NCBI RefSeq assembly: GCF_000237925.1 | Contig: NC_031495.1 | Location: forward strand, 24,012,872-24,076,871 | Length of the DNA: 64,000 nucleotides | Direction of reading: 5' to 3' | DNA from: Schistosoma mansoni | Lineage: Eukaryota > Platyhelminthes > Trematoda > Strigeidida > Schistosomatidae | Shown: positions 62,866 to 64,000 of the stretch, in pieces | Position numbering within the stretch: position 1 is the stretch's first letter | Layout of the letters: the number at the start of each line of letters is the position of its first letter | Position numbers and translations under genes: made by a program | Notes under the pieces: generated by a model | The model's input: the letters and a program-made list of their open reading frames with translations, nothing else | What the model was told of the DNA's origin: nothing | Database searches by the model: none

Positions 62866-64000
62866 TCATGTGATGGTTTGCAAATATAATAAGACTGTAA
62901 CTAAGGCTACATACTTCACCGTAATAGCGGATAAAACGTTTACGATATAGAATCACATGGAAATGATTGATAAGAAGACTGGAATCCCACCAAATTTCGT
63001 TTCATTCAGATAAAAATATTGATTATTTTGATATTCACGGACAATACCAACATCTATAGTTTGCGGAAAACTATCCTTTGGAGAACACTTTATTTTTATA
63101 GAGTTTTGCTTTCTGAGCTGAGTGGTTTAGTCGTAAAACTTTCATCGTCCTTCTAAACAATATTACCAGAACAAATTTCACATCGAAGTTACCTATCCCA
63201 ATTTCGTCACAAATGACCTGGAGCCTATTTTTTCGACCTTGATTTTGTTAGAACGATAAAAGTCTCACAAACACACTACTTGCTCAAAGAAAGGAATCAC
63301 TAAAAATGGGTTTTTACAAATAAACTTTCAGTATTTAGACATCTTCATATTTGAAAACACAAAAATCTTCCACTTGGGCTGTATATCATTATTCTTTCAA
63401 AATCTTGTTATTTATTGCACCATTATAAGTTACATACAAAACTTTTAACTTGTTTTAATAAACTACTAAAAATACTGACTGTATTATAAGTATTCTTAAG
63501 ATGGTTAGTTATATTAAAGTCAGAAGATTAGATGAAAATTTTTCTCTATGCTGTAGAAAACATTTCTGAAAAAATGATGACGTAACTTTTTGTTAAGAAA
63601 AAAAACGAAATACATGGAGAAGGGTCTTTTTCCTGTCATCATTCCATCAGTCAACAAATTTTGTTCCTCACACTTACTGATAAGCAACAGATACTACTTG
63701 AGAAAAACAAATCATTCATGAGTGATCTAAATATTATCTTTATAAAAATGTGAATTTATTTTATTTCACTACTAAATATTTAACGAAGTTAACTAATCAA
63801 ATGAACATTATGTACTCTAGTATTATTGTCTGTTAAAACTTTTCAATAAGCCTGATAATTTTATTTTTTAAAACAAATATAGTCAACATCAATCCAGTAA
63901 GTTGAACCATTGGAAACCTTTCTGCTTGATTAGTGGATAGTTGTTGTGATTCAAGCCATCTGTCTAAAATCTGTACCCACCGAAAAGCTTGTATTCTGTC
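62866..64000. other. Downstream spacer, nothing recognised
   Basis: AT-rich, with no exon, repeat family or RNA gene recognised on either strand. Confidence 0.45.

Noticed and set aside
1-64000. CRISPR arrays, bacterial operons, ribosomal RNA genes
   Set aside because: The window is eukaryotic; no regular spaced repeats or rRNA sequence were seen.

Overview
The window is AT-rich eukaryotic DNA from a blood fluke, most likely Schistosoma. The evidence is the set of interspersed repeats (SR2/SjR2-type RTE LINEs, CR1-type LINEs, a CHCC-type Gypsy of the CsRn1/Boudicca/Saci group, a Penelope-like element with a GIY-YIG domain, an Sm-alpha-like hammerhead repeat), together with a host gene that has a 35-base first intron and much longer later introns, a known schistosome habit. 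The species cannot be fixed from the sequence alone.

Two host genes can be modelled to the base. Major vault protein (MVP) lies on the minus strand, 25786 to 16031, in 8 exons that stay in frame and give 870 residues. A DRAM/Frag1-family six-span membrane protein lies on the plus strand, 46094 to 62250, in 8 exons giving 255 residues, with one GC-AG intron. A lone 106-base exon at 9736-9841 (minus) reads like the second TPR of mitochondrial fission protein FIS1, but no partner exon was found.

Layout. 1-7835: an SR2-like RTE LINE split by a young Gypsy element (about 906-6562), whose 3' LTR contains a run of 200 Ns. 7836-12257: repeat-rich spacer with a solo LTR, the FIS1-like exon and a minus-strand RTE fragment. 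12258-15410 and 33054-36807: two arms of a large inverted duplication bracketing MVP. 15411-25800: MVP, with a solo LTR and LINE ends in its introns. 26300-32800: three CR1-type LINE fragments, a 288-bp terminal-inverted-repeat element, a 79-base hairpin and a repeat pair. 37085-41870: an old decayed Gypsy copy that received a solo LTR and a short non-LTR element. 43400-44880: a CR1 relic holding a second, opposite CR1 piece. 46094-62250: the DRAM gene, whose introns host a second MITE copy, the hammerhead/tRNA-like element, a Penelope-like element and a decayed LTR. 62251-64000: poly(A) signal, an RTE tail, then nothing recognised.

The two modelled host genes do not form a pathway that the sequence itself reveals. 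The most informative structures are the 3.15-kb inverted arms around MVP (one arm preserves the empty site of an element present in the other), the matched MITE pair with 8-bp target duplications, and the element with head-to-head hammerhead-like ends around a tRNA-like core.
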